In this document: positions 45,615 to 57,764 of the stretch, piece after piece
Layout of the letters: each line of letters begins with the position of its first letter
Position numbering within the stretch: position 1 is the stretch's first letter
Assembly: GCA_020809705.1 (NCBI GenBank)
Contig: CP085832.1
Coordinates: 62,001-126,000, forward strand
Length of the DNA: 64,000 bases
From: Calonectria ilicicola
Taxonomy: Eukaryota; Ascomycota; Sordariomycetes; Hypocreales; Nectriaceae
Reading direction: 5' to 3'
Translations under genes and position numbers: made by a program
The notes under the pieces: model-generated
Databases searched by the model: none
Told to the model about the DNA's origin: nothing
The model's input: only the letters and a program-made list of their open reading frames with translations

Positions 45615-48038
45615 TGTGAAAACTGTTTTGAGTTGCTTACCCCAACACCAAATAAAAACTGCCAAGCAGACCAACATCTATGTTATAAAAGATTGATGGT
45701 CCCGCGATTTGGAATTTTTTGGTATCTTTAATGAGATGACGTAAAGAAAGTTTTTTTACAGCCCCTAAGCGAATGCATATCCTTGACGAAGTTTGGCGGT
45801 GTAATGTTGATCGTGCTAACGTTCCCTCAATGCAACGCTCGAAATTACGAGCTTCTTCAAGCTCCCAGATCCTCCTTTTTTGTACACATGTTTTATCTTA
45901 TATCTAAATAGCGTATCATATCACTCTGTAGTAAATATTACTATATGAGAGATCTAATTGGAATGAATTCTCAAAGAATGCGCTACTACTTCGTGTCTCG
46001 TGAAAGGACCTTTGCACATGTTATTCCTACCTAGATATCTTAGACTTCTAGGCCCTCCATTTATAGGCAAGTTACGAATCCTCATAGTGTCAAATCGCGT
46101 GACCAACCATGGGGGGCGGATGCTTTGAATTACGCGCTTGTTTTCATCATGTGTCAAACAGGGAATAGGGTGGCACTGCAAGATGCGTTAGCGAATTATC
46201 GCCTCATTTGTGAGTGCCGTAGTGGGCAATGCGAGAACATGCAGCGGTTTGGCTGCCAATTTGCTCCATCCTGGAACACAGGGGTTGATGCAGGCACATA
46301 CCTATGCTTAAGATTGTTCTAATCCAACCAGCCATTAAATCGGGCATGAAATTTCCTCTTGAGCTATGATCATAGAGCGATAAAATTTTAACCGAATAAT
46401 TCATTTGGATATACGAATTCTCACATTATATTGGCTACAATCTCAACCACATCATTTAGATGGCGATTGTGTGACCCCACTCCCGGTGCATTGGCCACAA
46501 CAGGGGATGGATGTTGCATCCAGCAGAGGACACAGCAGTATCAGTAGTGGAGACGAATAAATTGAAACATTGGAGACAAACGGGTTTATAAATCATAGAC
46601 TATTCGTAAGCCTATCAATTTGGGTTGTAATTTTTGTTTCTAAATGGACTAAAGCTACTGTCATACAGTGGATGTTGCAACGTTAGGAGCCTAAGGCGAC
46701 CATGATACGTGATCTTTTGTTCATCGCTTCTGGTCAGTCGAATATTTTGGTTTATCACACACAACTTGTCACTGCCTGGGGTCTGTGCTGTTCTGCCTAT
46801 TGTCTTTATCTTATTTGAATGGTTTTCAGATACCAGATATGGACATGGGGGCACAATGACAGATATTGCCGAGCGTAAATCTGCCTCATTCTGCAAAAAA
46901 TACAATCTTTCCCCTCAGTGCATTTACAGTTCCTTTATATGGGTGCCCAGGTTGCCTGAACAGTAAATTCTTATGCCATTAAGTAGGAACTGGAGACTGG
47001 TCTGCCACGAAGACCTAGTTTATTCGATTTACCGAAGAATCCGGTCGAACCACAGCGAGATCAACGGCGCGCGCGATTGTCAGCGCAGCAGAGATCAGCC
47101 AGATTGATCAATTGGGCACTGATGCTAGCACGCGAGATGTCTCAAAGCAAAGGGGACATGTGTGAGAGAAGCCCATAGTATTTGGAGGTGTCTGTGAAAG
47201 AGAATAGACTGATTGTTTCGTTGAATATGTTTGAGTTGGTCTCGCTTTTTGTAATATCTGAACTTGGGGCTTGGAAAGCATGCATAGGTCGGTTGGGATT
47301 TGGCGGTTAATGTTAAATGTTGTCCGTATTTGCTCTTGAGGTAAGTTTATTTGAATAGTCGTGATTTAATTTAATCTCCAAAGGGCTTTCTCTATCAGGT
47401 GAATCATAGAAGATATTATCCGCCTCAGTATTTGAGCAACTTTGCGTTTAATATATCATCTTTCTTTCTTAATGCATGCAGCGAGGCGAAAGGAGAGAGT
47501 TCGAGGCGAGCCTATCAGCTGATCTATTGGCCGATATTGGCAAAACACATTCCTCGCCGTGTAACCGACATAGCCACGCTCGCGTCAGTGTATGTGCCGC
47601 CGTAGCCGGTCTCACTATTAATTCTCGGATTTTGCCATTAGTTTTGAACTCTGCGGAGGGCTAGTCTGGTACTACGAATTGTCGCTAAACTTCAAGCACC
47701 ATAGTGGTGCCGGTTAAAGGGCTGTGGCTTACGCCTCCGGGATGGTACTTGCCGGTGTAGCGTAAAGCTGAGCACTACCGAAATGAGGCGTTCGGGAAAC
47801 CTGCATCCAAGACATCTAGCCCTCCTAATCAGCTAGTTAAGCGGGAAAGTTACCACCACTGCCTTTGAATCAAAGATTCGAAAACCCATTGGGCATCTGA
47901 GCCAAGTTAAGGCAAACGCCGCACTAAAAGATTTCCGACCACAAGTTTAAATACCTCACGGACCCTGCTCTGGACCATAGCAGTACAGCACTTCTCAACT
48001 GTGCTTTCATTCAGTCTATTACGAATTTACTCCACACG
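45615..48038. other. Gene-free 2.4-kb stretch
   Basis: Short frames on both strands (up to 96 codons at 46615-46905) have no domain. The section 47040-47640 has higher GC and stop-poor patches that could be old coding debris, but nothing is recognisable. The last 100 bp are the promoter of the wall protein. Confidence 0.4.
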
Positions 48039-49313
48039 ATGAAATCCGCCACGTTTTTAAACGTGCTTGTGAGCGGCATGCCGCTCGTTTCTGCGCTCTG
48101 CTATGACTTTGGTGTGCCTGGGCCAAATGCTGTTTGCAACGTTGGTCCAGATTCCACTGACTATCTTGCTATGCTTGAAATAGTCGCTGAAGACACAGCT
48201 GGTGAATGTCAGGCGAATGATGCACCTTATGGAGGTGAATATTTCGAAAAGGGCGTGATAACTTATACAGGAGTGGATGGCCAGGCTTCTACAGTCTCTG
48301 CTCTTAACACTATCTCAGATGTGGGACCAGCTCTTACAGGAACCTATACATTTTCCTATCCTGTACCACATACATCAATAATGGCTGGATCTCCCATTAC
48401 TGTTCGTGTTATATACAGTATTCCTGGATTTGGTGATTTTGCTTCAAGCACCTCTGTGTGGACTGAGAATCATCTCCCCACCATTCTTCCAACCATCTCT
48501 ACCACGACTTCAACAACACCTTCTCAAGTAATCACAGGTAAGCTTGCCCTCATAATATTAGAAAACTCAATTTCTCGTAATCAATTTGAATGTTCCTCGG
48601 CGACTTATCACCCGGCCATCAAGGTCCCTCAGTTTAGAGCACGAGAAGATTACCAGAATCTAGAAGCTAACAGATCATTGACAGTAACCACCTCAACTAT
48701 AACTACAACAGTTACTGCCACTGTGACGCCAGAGGAAGTGACATCTACAATAGTGATGGGAACTAAAACCATCGTGGCACCGGAACCAACAGTAGAAACC
48801 ACGATCACAATCACACCTCCAGCGAGGACAGTTTATTCTCGCTCTACTATCACTTCCACCACAACCATCACTTGCTTTTCGGATTTCGTGCGTAAACTTC
48901 ATGAAAGGCGAGCACCATTGGCAAGAGACGCGGCACCTGTATACGCGGTGCCAAACTGCGGCAGCATCACCACAACAACTGTATACACATCAACATCAAC
49001 AGTATTTGAGCCTTCCACAACCGTCATAACCGATACATCCTACACAACTGCAACTGAAACATCCACGGAGACGCTTGATGCTATTACTGAATATGCGAGC
49101 ATTTATGCCAGTATAACCACGACACCGCCTCCATTTACAAGGACTATTCGCACGACAGCACCACGACCAACGACCAAAAAAATCATTACTATTGTTGTGA
49201 AAAAGCCAGTGTTGCCACTTGGAAAGAGGACTCCTTGCTGCTTCAAGGCAAAACCCCCAGCACCAAAGCCCCCCATCACTACACATCAATGCCCGTTCCC
49301 TAAAAAGAAATAG
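48039..49313 (+). CDS. Secreted Thr/Ser-rich cell-wall-type protein
   Basis: Exons 48039-48537 and 48685-49313 give 375 aa. The signal peptide is residues 1-19 (cut after VSA). An N-terminal domain of about 140 residues with four or more Cys (LCYDFG, AVCNVG, GECQAND) is followed by long Thr-rich stretches (TTTVTATVT, STTTITC, TTTTVYTSTSTVF) expected to be heavily O-mannosylated. It ends in a basic Pro/Lys-rich Cys-containing tail. RKLHERRAPLARDAAP holds possible Kex2-type processing sites. No C-terminal GPI signal is visible. Composition resembles fungal surface mannoproteins, but I do not recognise a named family. The intron is required: its 147 bp interrupts the Thr repeat with unrelated residues. 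Confidence 0.68.
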   Translation: MKSATFLNVLVSGMPLVSALCYDFGVPGPNAVCNVGPDSTDYLAMLEIVAEDTAGECQANDAPYGGEYFEKGVITYTGVDGQASTVSALNTISDVGPALTGTYTFSYPVPHTSIMAGSPITVRVIYSIPGFGDFASSTSVWTENHLPTILPTISTTTSTTPSQVITGKLALIILENSISRNQFECSSATYHPAIKVPQFRAREDYQNLEANRSLTVTTSTITTTVTATVTPEEVTSTIVMGTKTIVAPEPTVETTITITPPARTVYSRSTITSTTTITCFSDFVRKLHERRAPLARDAAPVYAVPNCGSITTTTVYTSTSTVFEPSTTVITDTSYTTATETSTETLDAITEYASIYASITTTPPPFTRTIRTTAPRPTTKKIITIVVKKPVLPLGKRTPCCFKAKPPAPKPPITTHQCPFPKKK

Positions 49314-50123
49314 TCTGCATATATTTTTAAGCTCGCATGTAGAAGATGGTTGTATATATTGAGCCATCAAGACTTTTTTTGTCAGTTAATTCAACTGCAT
49401 CATAAAGAAAAGGGCTTTAATCTTAGTAAATAACTACATAATCGATTATATTTGATGTGCAATGGATTGTCTCACATTTAGACCCGTTGACCCAAAACAC
49501 CTACCAATAAATCCAGTGTAATAGAGGCTCAATGTTAGAACCACGGATGTGCAAGCCCTAACTCGCTACAGTAACCGTCGAATATGCCGGTATTGCGGTT
49601 ATTTAATTGCTTGTTGGCGTGGCGGGTTATTGGGCGGAATGAGAACTGCAGATTTTTACACCTTCCGCCTCGCGAGCTTGATGCTCGGGCGTACACACCC
49701 TAGTCCATTTTTTCGTGCAAATATTTAACAACGACGATGAGAATAATATAGACTAAGATGAATAATTCCTATTTGTGGAGGCTCAATTGGCCGGGTACAA
49801 GACCTAACTGGTATTTTATTCGCCCGCACGGAAGGGCTGGTTCCGAGCTTACGACAGTTGCACCAGGTTGGATGTAACGTAAACCACGGAAATAACAAAA
49901 GTCATTAGAATCGGGTGATTAATTCATCCAATTATTCAATCCCGGGCTGGATAGAAAAGTCGTCATTTGCACTAATGAGATGACCTCGGCTTACAATGTT
50001 CCACCTACCAATTTCCAATTTGGGGTAGACAAGCGGGGATGACCCAGTATATTTCATGCTTAATGCCACCATTGTCCAGCACGACCCGAACATCAGTTGC
50101 AAATTTCTAGGATCACCGTGACG
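49314..50123. other. Spacer and promoter of the rhamnogalacturonan lyase
   Basis: No gene. Contains the presumed regulatory region for pectin-induced expression of the lyase, but no site could be assigned with confidence. Confidence 0.35.
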
Positions 50124-51841
50124 ATGATTTTCTTTGCATGTTGCACATTATTCTTGGCATGGGCCACTTCAGTCCTTGGCATCACTGTTACGACAACCAG
50201 CTCGGCCTATACCATCAACACTGAGAGCACCTATGGATTCGTTGTCGCCATCAGCCGTTCCACTTGTGACATTACGTCGATGAAGTTCTATGGAACCGAG
50301 TATCAGTATTCGAGCACCTACAGCCACATTGCTTCTGGCCTAGGTTCAGCAACCGTTTCCTACACAACCTCCGGTAAGCTTATGCTGTACACATTAATAA
50401 ACTATCAAAGAGCTAATTTGTCCCTAGGCAACTATGTAGTTGTCAAATGTGTTGCCAATAATGGTTCATTTGATTTGACGCATTATATGGTCTTTGAAAA
50501 TGGTAGCAACAGCATTTATATGGGCACGTATACCGCATCAGAGCCTACTGTGGGTGAGCTCCGCTTCATATTCCGCCTTACAGGGCTATCAACTGCATAC
50601 CCATACGCCACTGTCTCCGACACCAGTGGCGGCACCGCAATTGAGGGATCTGATGTATATACCGTCAGCTCTCAGACACGCAGCAAATTCTACTCGTCGG
50701 AACGCTTCATCGATGACAGTGTGTATTGTGCCACCAACTCTGGCGCCTCTGTCCACGCGTGTTGGCTACGCCCCAACAATCAAGCTACTGAGAAGAGCAG
50801 TGGTGGGCCTTTCTTTAGAGATATTAACCTGAACTGGGGAGGGAGCTATCATAGTGTCACATACTATATGAATTCAGGTCATGTACAAACTGAGGACTAT
50901 CGTCAAGGTTTCCATGGCCCATATGTCTTTAGTTTTAGTCGCAGCGGTATCCCCTCGGCCTCAAGCTTCGATGTATCCTTCTTCGACAATTTGGGCCTGA
51001 CTGGTTACGTTGGCGCCTCTGGCCGCGGATACGTCAAGGGTACTGCATCCGGCGTGTCGTCTAGCTTTCCGATCGTGGTCCATTGGTACAACAGCAATTA
51101 CCAAAGCTGGGCATATGCCTCATCGTCCGGCGCATTTACCAGCCCGGCACTAGTGGCCGGAACTTACACGATGAAATTGTATCAAGATGAGTTCCTGGCT
51201 GCTACATCGACTGTCACAGTTTCTGCCGGAGCCACAACAACTGCCAACATTGCCGCAACCAACACGATCCTGACTGGTAGTCACAACACAGTTTTCAAGT
51301 TAGGTGACTATGATGGCCAACCAACTGGCTTCCTGAACGCTGCCAACCAATTGCGCATGCATCCTTCCGATAGTCGAATGTCAAGTTGGAGCCCCGGCAC
51401 GGTGTCTTCAACTTCCACCTCCAGTTGGCCCATGGCCATTTTCAAGGATGTCAATAACGGACAAAAGATTTCATTCTCTCTTTCCTCTGCCATCAGTTCA
51501 ACTGCTACACTACGCATTGCCACCACGCTTTCCTTTGCTGGTGGTAGACCCCAGGCCACAGTAAACAGCTACACCTGCTCCGCACCAGCAGCGCCCACAA
51601 AGATTGATAGTCGCGGTGTCACGCGAGGAGCCTATAGAGGCTTTGGTGAAGTTTACGATTGCACTATTCCAAGCGGAAATCTCGTCAGTGGTACGAACAC
51701 AATTACTCTCAATGTCATCTCTGGAAGCAGTGGTGATGACTACTTGAGTCCCAATGTGGTAAGTCTCGGTTATTGCATGAATATTTCGGGCCCCGGCTAA
51801 TCCTTTTCCAGATCTTCGATGCTATTGAACTATTCTACTAA
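50124..51841 (+). CDS. rglA: Rhamnogalacturonan endolyase, polysaccharide lyase family 4
   Basis: Exons 50124-50373, 50428-51758 and 51812-51841 give 536 aa. The 54-bp first intron is a multiple of three but has perfect splice sites and interrupts a conserved strand ([11 protein letters not shown]). The signal peptide is residues 1-19. The PL4 catalytic domain holds the Lys of [15 protein letters not shown] (K170) and the His of [14 protein letters not shown] (H235), matching in position the Lys/His pair known in the Aspergillus aculeatus enzyme. A fibronectin-III-like domain ([13 protein letters not shown]) and a C-terminal carbohydrate-binding-like domain ([17 protein letters not shown]) follow. 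It cleaves the rhamnose-galacturonate backbone of hairy pectin outside the cell by beta-elimination. All parts are intact. Confidence 0.93.
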
Positions 51842-52705
51842 CGTAAAGATCCCTCGGTTGGAGATACATCTCGAAGGGCTCTGTTACTATAAGAGAGGGC
51901 GTTTGCACCATACCTGGACTGTCCGAAGGATTGACCTTAACTTAATAGCTCAGGAAAATAAATGAGTACGCCCCATTATCATAAGTTGAAGATTATGTGG
52001 AAACAATTTTACAAGAGACTTCTCCTTCCCTGTAACAAGCATCTCCTTGATTTTTTAGATCATGTTTTTTCGTAGCAGAGAATTGCCTAATCTTTCTTGG
52101 AGCGGCAGGTGGTGGTACGGCAATTTCGTCGTTGAGAGATGCGCAGGAACGAGCCAAATATGCAGTAACTTAGTCCAGCCATTTCTTTTTAGAAATTCAT
52201 TTTCGGAATATTATGGACGCTTTCCACCGATCGAGGAGCCCAGATCCATAGGGTTGTGATGGGGTAGGGACTATGCATGGGTAAATTCCTTACGCGCCTT
52301 TCCTATTCCAGTCAACCAATCCGCTGTACTCGTGACAATCGGCTTTAAGTGGGTCATAAAATGCTCCTAATTGGCCAATTCTATGAACTCTCGGTCTGGA
52401 ATAATTTGACACCCCATGATAAACCGGCCCCATAATGCGCTATGCCTAGTCGGGTCTGCATATCCACGGCCACAAGTTGTGACTGTGGCCGATGTGGAGA
52501 TAACCTTGATCTGATGGACGCTTTGTTTGAGTATATTAAGAATAAACTAGCCTCCTTAGCTCATGGAAGTATTGTTGTAACTTCGGTGTTATCTATCTAA
52601 AGAAACAGCAATCATTATATTGCCATCACTGCGTGAAACCGGGTCCCCATTAACCTACAACATGTGAGACAACTCAAAACTTAGTAAAATTCCAAAGGCT
52701 CACAC
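51842..52705. other. Spacer upstream of the oligopeptidase
   Basis: No recognisable gene. It may contain a short first exon of the oligopeptidase: an ATG at 52563 followed by a GTAACT donor could join the acceptor ending 52717 in frame, but this is a guess. Confidence 0.3.
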
Positions 52706-54763
52706 TTGTTCAATAGAGGTTCAAAGAATAAAACTAATTGGGATTGGCTGGAGGAGCAACAAAGCTCCGAATGCCTGACATGGGTGAAGCAAGAGAACAA
52801 AGTGACCATGGATTACCTTGATTCCCTACCCAGAACCACGGAAATTCTAGAAAGAATGGAAGGATTGGCCAAGAATCATTTCCCGGTGCCAAAGCACTTT
52901 TTGTCAGGAAGACTTTTCCGTCACCGACAAGACGCCATGCACAAAGAAGGCGTCATTGAGACAAGTAAGGATGAGGACCCAGATAATTGGAAACTTGTAT
53001 TGGACCTCGATGAACTCGGTCGAATCGAGGGAAAGTCTTATGAGTTCGCAAATTATGGCTTTCCTAATAACGTTATTGGCGGTGCTTCTTGTCGCATTTT
53101 AGTCATGCTCTCAGAAGGAGGTTCTGACCTGGCTGAAGTTCGAGAAATCGATGTTGACACAGGAACTCAGATTTTAGGGGGGTTCCAAACGCCTGCTGGT
53201 CGTCAGTCTCTCAGTTGGCTTGATATTGATCATGTTCTCATTACCCATTCCCACAACAATGGTCCAACAACAGCAGGTGGTTTGCCAACAAACTCCTACA
53301 TCTGGACAAGAGGAACTGACCTCGCTGAGGCCAAACCTGTTCATTCAGTCCCCTCTGACTTCGCCATAGCCGTGAACTTTGGCATGGGAGCCAGATCAAG
53401 TCGCTGGGGTATCATTCATTCCTGCCCTGACTATTCAACAAACTTTTATCATGTTGTGTCCGTTGAAGGCACAATACGAAAGCTTCCATTGCCTTCAAGA
53501 ATCAACTTGCCTACCAGTTTGACTGCAACCTCAAAGCACCTTGTTGTATCACTGACCGAGGCCGCCGTGGTCAACGGTAAACTTGTACCGGCCGGGAGTC
53601 TGGTAGCTTGTGACGTTACTTGCACTGAAGAAAGTTTGTCGATTGTTCACATCCCGGATGAATGCGAATTCAACCCAAACATTTTTATTTATGGTCTCGC
53701 AGCCAGCGAGTCGAGAGTGTATCAGACATTATCAAGCAAGGGACAACATCGACTCGTGGTGAGCGAACGCAAGTCAGACAACACCTGGGAGGTGATTAGA
53801 ACTATTTCTGCACCCCCTGGCTGTGTAATTAAGATCGAATGCGCAGACAGAAGCAGCAACAGGGTGATCCTCTTGGAAACAGGTCTTCTGAATCCTGCCC
53901 AGATAGTAATGGAAGATGAAACCTGGACAAGAACGATACTTTACTCGGAGCATGCTGCATTTGATCATGAGAATTACTTCATTGAAACTCATAGTGCTCA
54001 GAGTCGGGATAGCACAGCTATTGACTACATCACGCTTGGCTCAAAATCACGAAAAGGGCCGCGGCCAGTTCTCATGACAGGGTATGGAGGATTTGGCATC
54101 TCCTTCCCATTGGACTATCTCAACTCGTTTCTAGGGGGGCTTTCGCTTGTTCCGTGGCTGGAATCAGGTGGAACCTTGGTACTGGCATTGATTAGGGGAG
54201 GTGGCGAACGTGGCGTCGAGTGGCACCAAGCGGCCATGAGAGAGAGACGACAGACAGCTTATGACGATTTCATAGCTGTCGCGGAGAAGTTAACTAAAGA
54301 CGGATTAACCTCACCCAAGCAACTTGGAGTGTTTGGTGGTTCAAACGGCGGGCTTCTTGCTGCCGTCATGGGAACACAGCGACCAGACTTGTTTAATGCC
54401 ATTGTCAGTGATGTGCCCCTGACCGATATGATGAGATACCCATACATGGGAATGGGGTCGGCTTGGAGAGAAGAGTATGGCAATCCGGAGGATCCAACGG
54501 TTGCCAAAGCTCTCCTTGCTTATTCTCCCTTTCATTGTATTCGATCCGACATTAGGTATCCACCATTCCTGGTTACTTCCTCAACTGTCGATGACCGTGT
54601 CGGGGCTGGACATGGGCGAAAGCTGGTTGCGAGGCTCAAGGAAGTAAACGCGCAAGTTTTCCTCTATGAACAGACTGAAGGAGGTCATGGAGTGAGTGAT
54701 GCATTCAAGCACACGGCTTTTATGGCTCGCCGCACTGCCTTTTTAATGTCTCAACTTTTATGA
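52706..54763 (+). CDS. Prolyl oligopeptidase family serine peptidase (S9A)
   Basis: A continuous frame of 685 codons. It begins without an ATG (first in-frame Met codon 52808), although homology to the family N-terminus (WDWLEEQQS, LTWVKQEN) starts before that Met, so a short upstream exon is likely. A seven-bladed propeller region spans about residues 70-430. The hydrolase domain has MTGYGGFGIS, ALIRGGGERGVEWHQA, the nucleophile GGSNGG (S546), the acid VDDRVG (about residues 628-633), and the catalytic H661 in EGGHG. No signal peptide, so probably cytosolic. These enzymes cut short peptides after Pro, and relatives act in fungal peptide processing. It sits upstream of a Zn2Cys6 regulator on the same strand. 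Confidence 0.9.
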   Translation: MFNRGSKNKTNWDWLEEQQSSECLTWVKQENKVTMDYLDSLPRTTEILERMEGLAKNHFPVPKHFLSGRLFRHRQDAMHKEGVIETSKDEDPDNWKLVLDLDELGRIEGKSYEFANYGFPNNVIGGASCRILVMLSEGGSDLAEVREIDVDTGTQILGGFQTPAGRQSLSWLDIDHVLITHSHNNGPTTAGGLPTNSYIWTRGTDLAEAKPVHSVPSDFAIAVNFGMGARSSRWGIIHSCPDYSTNFYHVVSVEGTIRKLPLPSRINLPTSLTATSKHLVVSLTEAAVVNGKLVPAGSLVACDVTCTEESLSIVHIPDECEFNPNIFIYGLAASESRVYQTLSSKGQHRLVVSERKSDNTWEVIRTISAPPGCVIKIECADRSSNRVILLETGLLNPAQIVMEDETWTRTILYSEHAAFDHENYFIETHSAQSRDSTAIDYITLGSKSRKGPRPVLMTGYGGFGISFPLDYLNSFLGGLSLVPWLESGGTLVLALIRGGGERGVEWHQAAMRERRQTAYDDFIAVAEKLTKDGLTSPKQLGVFGGSNGGLLAAVMGTQRPDLFNAIVSDVPLTDMMRYPYMGMGSAWREEYGNPEDPTVAKALLAYSPFHCIRSDIRYPPFLVTSSTVDDRVGAGHGRKLVARLKEVNAQVFLYEQTEGGHGVSDAFKHTAFMARRTAFLMSQLL

Positions 54764-55076
54764 TTGGCCTGAGAGCATTCAGCAGCAACAACAAGATTGA
54801 GATTAATGGATGGACCCAGGTTGATGATGTAGGGTAAGCGTGATGAGCCAAAAACTGTCCCCACTCGGGTCAGATACCAGGAGGAGTTAGCGCCGAATTA
54901 TTCCATTTGTGCAAGACCGGATCAGTAATCCCGCACTTATGCAACCATGAACACTGGGGAATCCTACCTACGCGTTTTCATATTAAATCAAGAATTTCTT
55001 GCCTTCTACGTAAACTATTTGTCTAGTGCCATTCCTACTGCCAAAGTGGTTCTTTAATGCAGCAGCACGAATTATT
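54764..55076. other. Spacer between oligopeptidase and regulator
   Basis: Short AT-rich region; no gene. Holds the 3' end of the peptidase and the promoter of the regulator. Confidence 0.35.
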
Positions 55077-57116
55077 ATGTATGAAGCCGCTCCACCACGA
55101 CCTAAAAAAACGGCCATTGTCCGGAGCAGGGCAGGGTGTGACATGTGTCGCAAAAAACGACGAAAGGTAAGATCTTGTGCCCTACCTTTGTATGCCGAGT
55201 CAACAAAACAAGTAATAAACGCTGACTTGACACAGTGTGATGAGGCGAAGCCGGTCTGTGGGCGCTGCCAAAGCGCCGGCGAAAGATGCATCTTCCCCGC
55301 TCACCGGTTCGAGTTCCGTGACGCGTCAAGTTGGGCTGCTCATAAAAGTCGCGTGGCGAGAAGCCATTCTTCCAAACGAGAGAAGCACGGTTCCGCACAC
55401 GTCGCGACCTGTTTTTGCGACTCCGAAAGTGTCACTCTAGAGACACCAACATTGGGCACTGACGCATGCAGACCGAATCTGGACCAAGCCGACAATTCAA
55501 CACCATCAGACCAGCACGCGTTTTCAAATGCAACAATAGAGTTCGACAAGCCCGAGTCGCTCAGCCCCCCTTGGATGAAATTGACAGGAGCTACCAACAC
55601 CGAAACATTGATCCAGTTTACGCCATTGGCCTTTCAGAATGGTGCAGAATGTTTGCTGTTTCCCCCCAGAGCCAGTCTGTCAAGGACATCAATGGCAGAT
55701 GACATGTATTTGGCACATTTCGTCAACCACGTCATAAAAATTATTCCATTTAACCTCAACGTCATATGCAATAACATCACAGAAACACGAGCGGTTGAAT
55801 TTGCCGCAATGGCGCTCAGTGCCGCGAACCTGGCGAACTTGAGGGGCAGTTACATCAATTCCTCGTCAAGGCCAGGAAGCCGAATGTGGGCCCCAGAAGA
55901 AAACTACTTGAGGCACGCTCTGCAATACACGAAAAAGGCATTTCAAATTGCAATTAAACAGGTATCTGTCCAAGTTAATGAAGCAATTGCCACCCACCTG
56001 CTGCTGCTGTTTGTTGAGGCAGAGCTTGGCACGTTCAGAGGACTTCGCCGCCATTTATACAGCATTTCCAAACTCATCCTTTCCGATAAACACCATGTTC
56101 CGGATAAAATCTTTGATGAAGCTCTAATCAATGCAGTTGCAGATTCCAATGTTATGCTCAGATACGTGGCTGGTCTCTGGAACCCCATGTCTGCTCGAGC
56201 AGAATCCGCTCGTTCTTGGCAATCACTTAGTCTTCAGGAGCTCTCTACCCCTGCAGCAATTAGTTTAATCGTATCTGATGCTCTGGTGTCCAGTATGCGT
56301 CCTGTTATCATTAGAAGCATTCAATCTCACATGGAATGTCGACCAGGCACGCCGCTCACAACCCTTCTAAAACGAAACTGGCGTGACAACTTCTTACGTG
56401 ACGAAACCGACATAAGCCAAGGCGAACAAAAAAGAGATATGATTGCACAATATGAAAAATGCTTGGAGAATTTGAGGTTTCAAGCCAAGCGGCTCGAAAA
56501 ATGCGATCCACCTGCAGGCCTTATTACCATTAAGAACGCAAAATCCTCATCATCCATGCCGAGCTTTGACATCGAGTCCTTAGAGCCCCTTCGCTTCAGC
56601 ACCCACGAACAAGCCATGGAAGCCGCAGAATACACTTTTGCGCACATAGTGTGCGATGAAATGCTACTTTTGAATCTACTCAACCACCAGTCACCTATTG
56701 GCTCTCAAAGTCCGTGGCTACGTCTCCTTCTGCGAATTGCCATCGGCCTTGATCCAAAAACGTGCGTTCACAATAACAAACACCGTCGCGGGATCGTGGG
56801 AATGGTATTGCAGAGCATAATTCGTTGCGAGGCGCCTGAGTTCTTGCCGTTTCTCAATAGCATGATACAGCAGATGGTTGCCACTGGTGGGGGATGGGAA
56901 GACTTTTCCTCTCCATTGATTCAAACTCAGCTGGTTGTGCAATCAATTCAGCAGCAGTTTCATCTGGGTCGTCAGATTCTTCTAGTGGCATCTCGCGATA
57001 TCAACCTTGACTGCAGCGTGTTTTCGTCATGGAGTACCTCTACACTCATGCTTCACGGGCGAGAGGCAGATGGTCGCGCGTTTGACGAAGAGATATTCAT
57101 AGATTTATCTCACTAG
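55077..57116 (+). CDS. Zn2Cys6 transcription factor
   Basis: Exons 55077-55166 and 55236-57116 give 656 aa. The binuclear zinc cluster is complete: Cys 21, 24, 31, 38, 41 and 48 with spacing C2C6C6C2C6C, split by the intron after KKRRK. The intron is a multiple of three and has no stop, so unspliced transcripts would insert 23 residues in the middle of the cluster and likely disable it, a possible control point. The rest is a helical Fungal_trans_2-like middle region (FAAMALSAANLANLRG, YTKKAFQIAIKQ, LLRIAIGLDP). Expected to be nuclear and to bind CGG-type sites. It lies between the oligopeptidase and a GNAT, probably as a local regulator. Confidence 0.9.
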   Translation: MYEAAPPRPKKTAIVRSRAGCDMCRKKRRKVRSCALPLYAESTKQVINADLTQCDEAKPVCGRCQSAGERCIFPAHRFEFRDASSWAAHKSRVARSHSSKREKHGSAHVATCFCDSESVTLETPTLGTDACRPNLDQADNSTPSDQHAFSNATIEFDKPESLSPPWMKLTGATNTETLIQFTPLAFQNGAECLLFPPRASLSRTSMADDMYLAHFVNHVIKIIPFNLNVICNNITETRAVEFAAMALSAANLANLRGSYINSSSRPGSRMWAPEENYLRHALQYTKKAFQIAIKQVSVQVNEAIATHLLLLFVEAELGTFRGLRRHLYSISKLILSDKHHVPDKIFDEALINAVADSNVMLRYVAGLWNPMSARAESARSWQSLSLQELSTPAAISLIVSDALVSSMRPVIIRSIQSHMECRPGTPLTTLLKRNWRDNFLRDETDISQGEQKRDMIAQYEKCLENLRFQAKRLEKCDPPAGLITIKNAKSSSSMPSFDIESLEPLRFSTHEQAMEAAEYTFAHIVCDEMLLLNLLNHQSPIGSQSPWLRLLLRIAIGLDPKTCVHNNKHRRGIVGMVLQSIIRCEAPEFLPFLNSMIQQMVATGGGWEDFSSPLIQTQLVVQSIQQQFHLGRQILLVASRDINLDCSVFSSWSTSTLMLHGREADGRAFDEEIFIDLSH

Positions 57117-57764
57117 TTTTCTTATTTCTTTATCATAACAACTCATAAGGCTAAATATGTAATAATGAATATTTTGTTCGCGAAGCAATAATATTAAGAC
57201 GATTGCAATGATGCTAATTAATTGACGCAGCAATATAGCGTGATGCTATGCCCTGGGACATGCTAAAAAGTTCATAAATTCATGTTGGATCAATGTCGAT
57301 ATATTCGCAAGTATAAGCCACTATGGCGTGACGAACTAACCCCATTGAAGTCAGGTAACACTATATCCGCCTGTGGCAAGCGGCGATGTAATTTTAAGCT
57401 GAGTCAAGTGGGTTCGTGAGGGTTGCCTCCGGATTTTCTAATATTCTGACCAAAAAAAAGGAGAAAAAAATTAAATAAAAAATACGAGTCCTTTCTAATT
57501 TCAACTCTTAAGGACAATTTCGATTTCTTAAAACCAACTTTATCGGATTACAGCCCATACTTGTTGTATTGTATGTGATGAGCCAAGCACGGGATTTTAA
57601 TCGTGGCGAAACGGCTCCACCTACCTAAAATAAATTAAAACTTACTTCTCTCTCATGTGTGTGCAGTTAATCTCGCATAATCTCGAGCACTGAGTGATGC
57701 GATCAGCAAATACATGACGGGCAAGCTTTTACTTAGGCAAGTCTCTAGGCTTTTACTTGCGAGA
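57117..57764. other. AT-rich spacer
   Basis: Gene-free, with long A runs (57450-57480). An upstream in-frame ATG of the next gene lies at 57714. Confidence 0.4.

Noticed and set aside
46615..46966. Opposed 96- and 85-codon frames
   Set aside because: No domain, low-complexity composition, mutual overlap on opposite strands.
47820..47915. tRNA-like stretch with ATTCGAAA
   Set aside because: No cloverleaf can be folded by eye and the T-loop consensus is incomplete.
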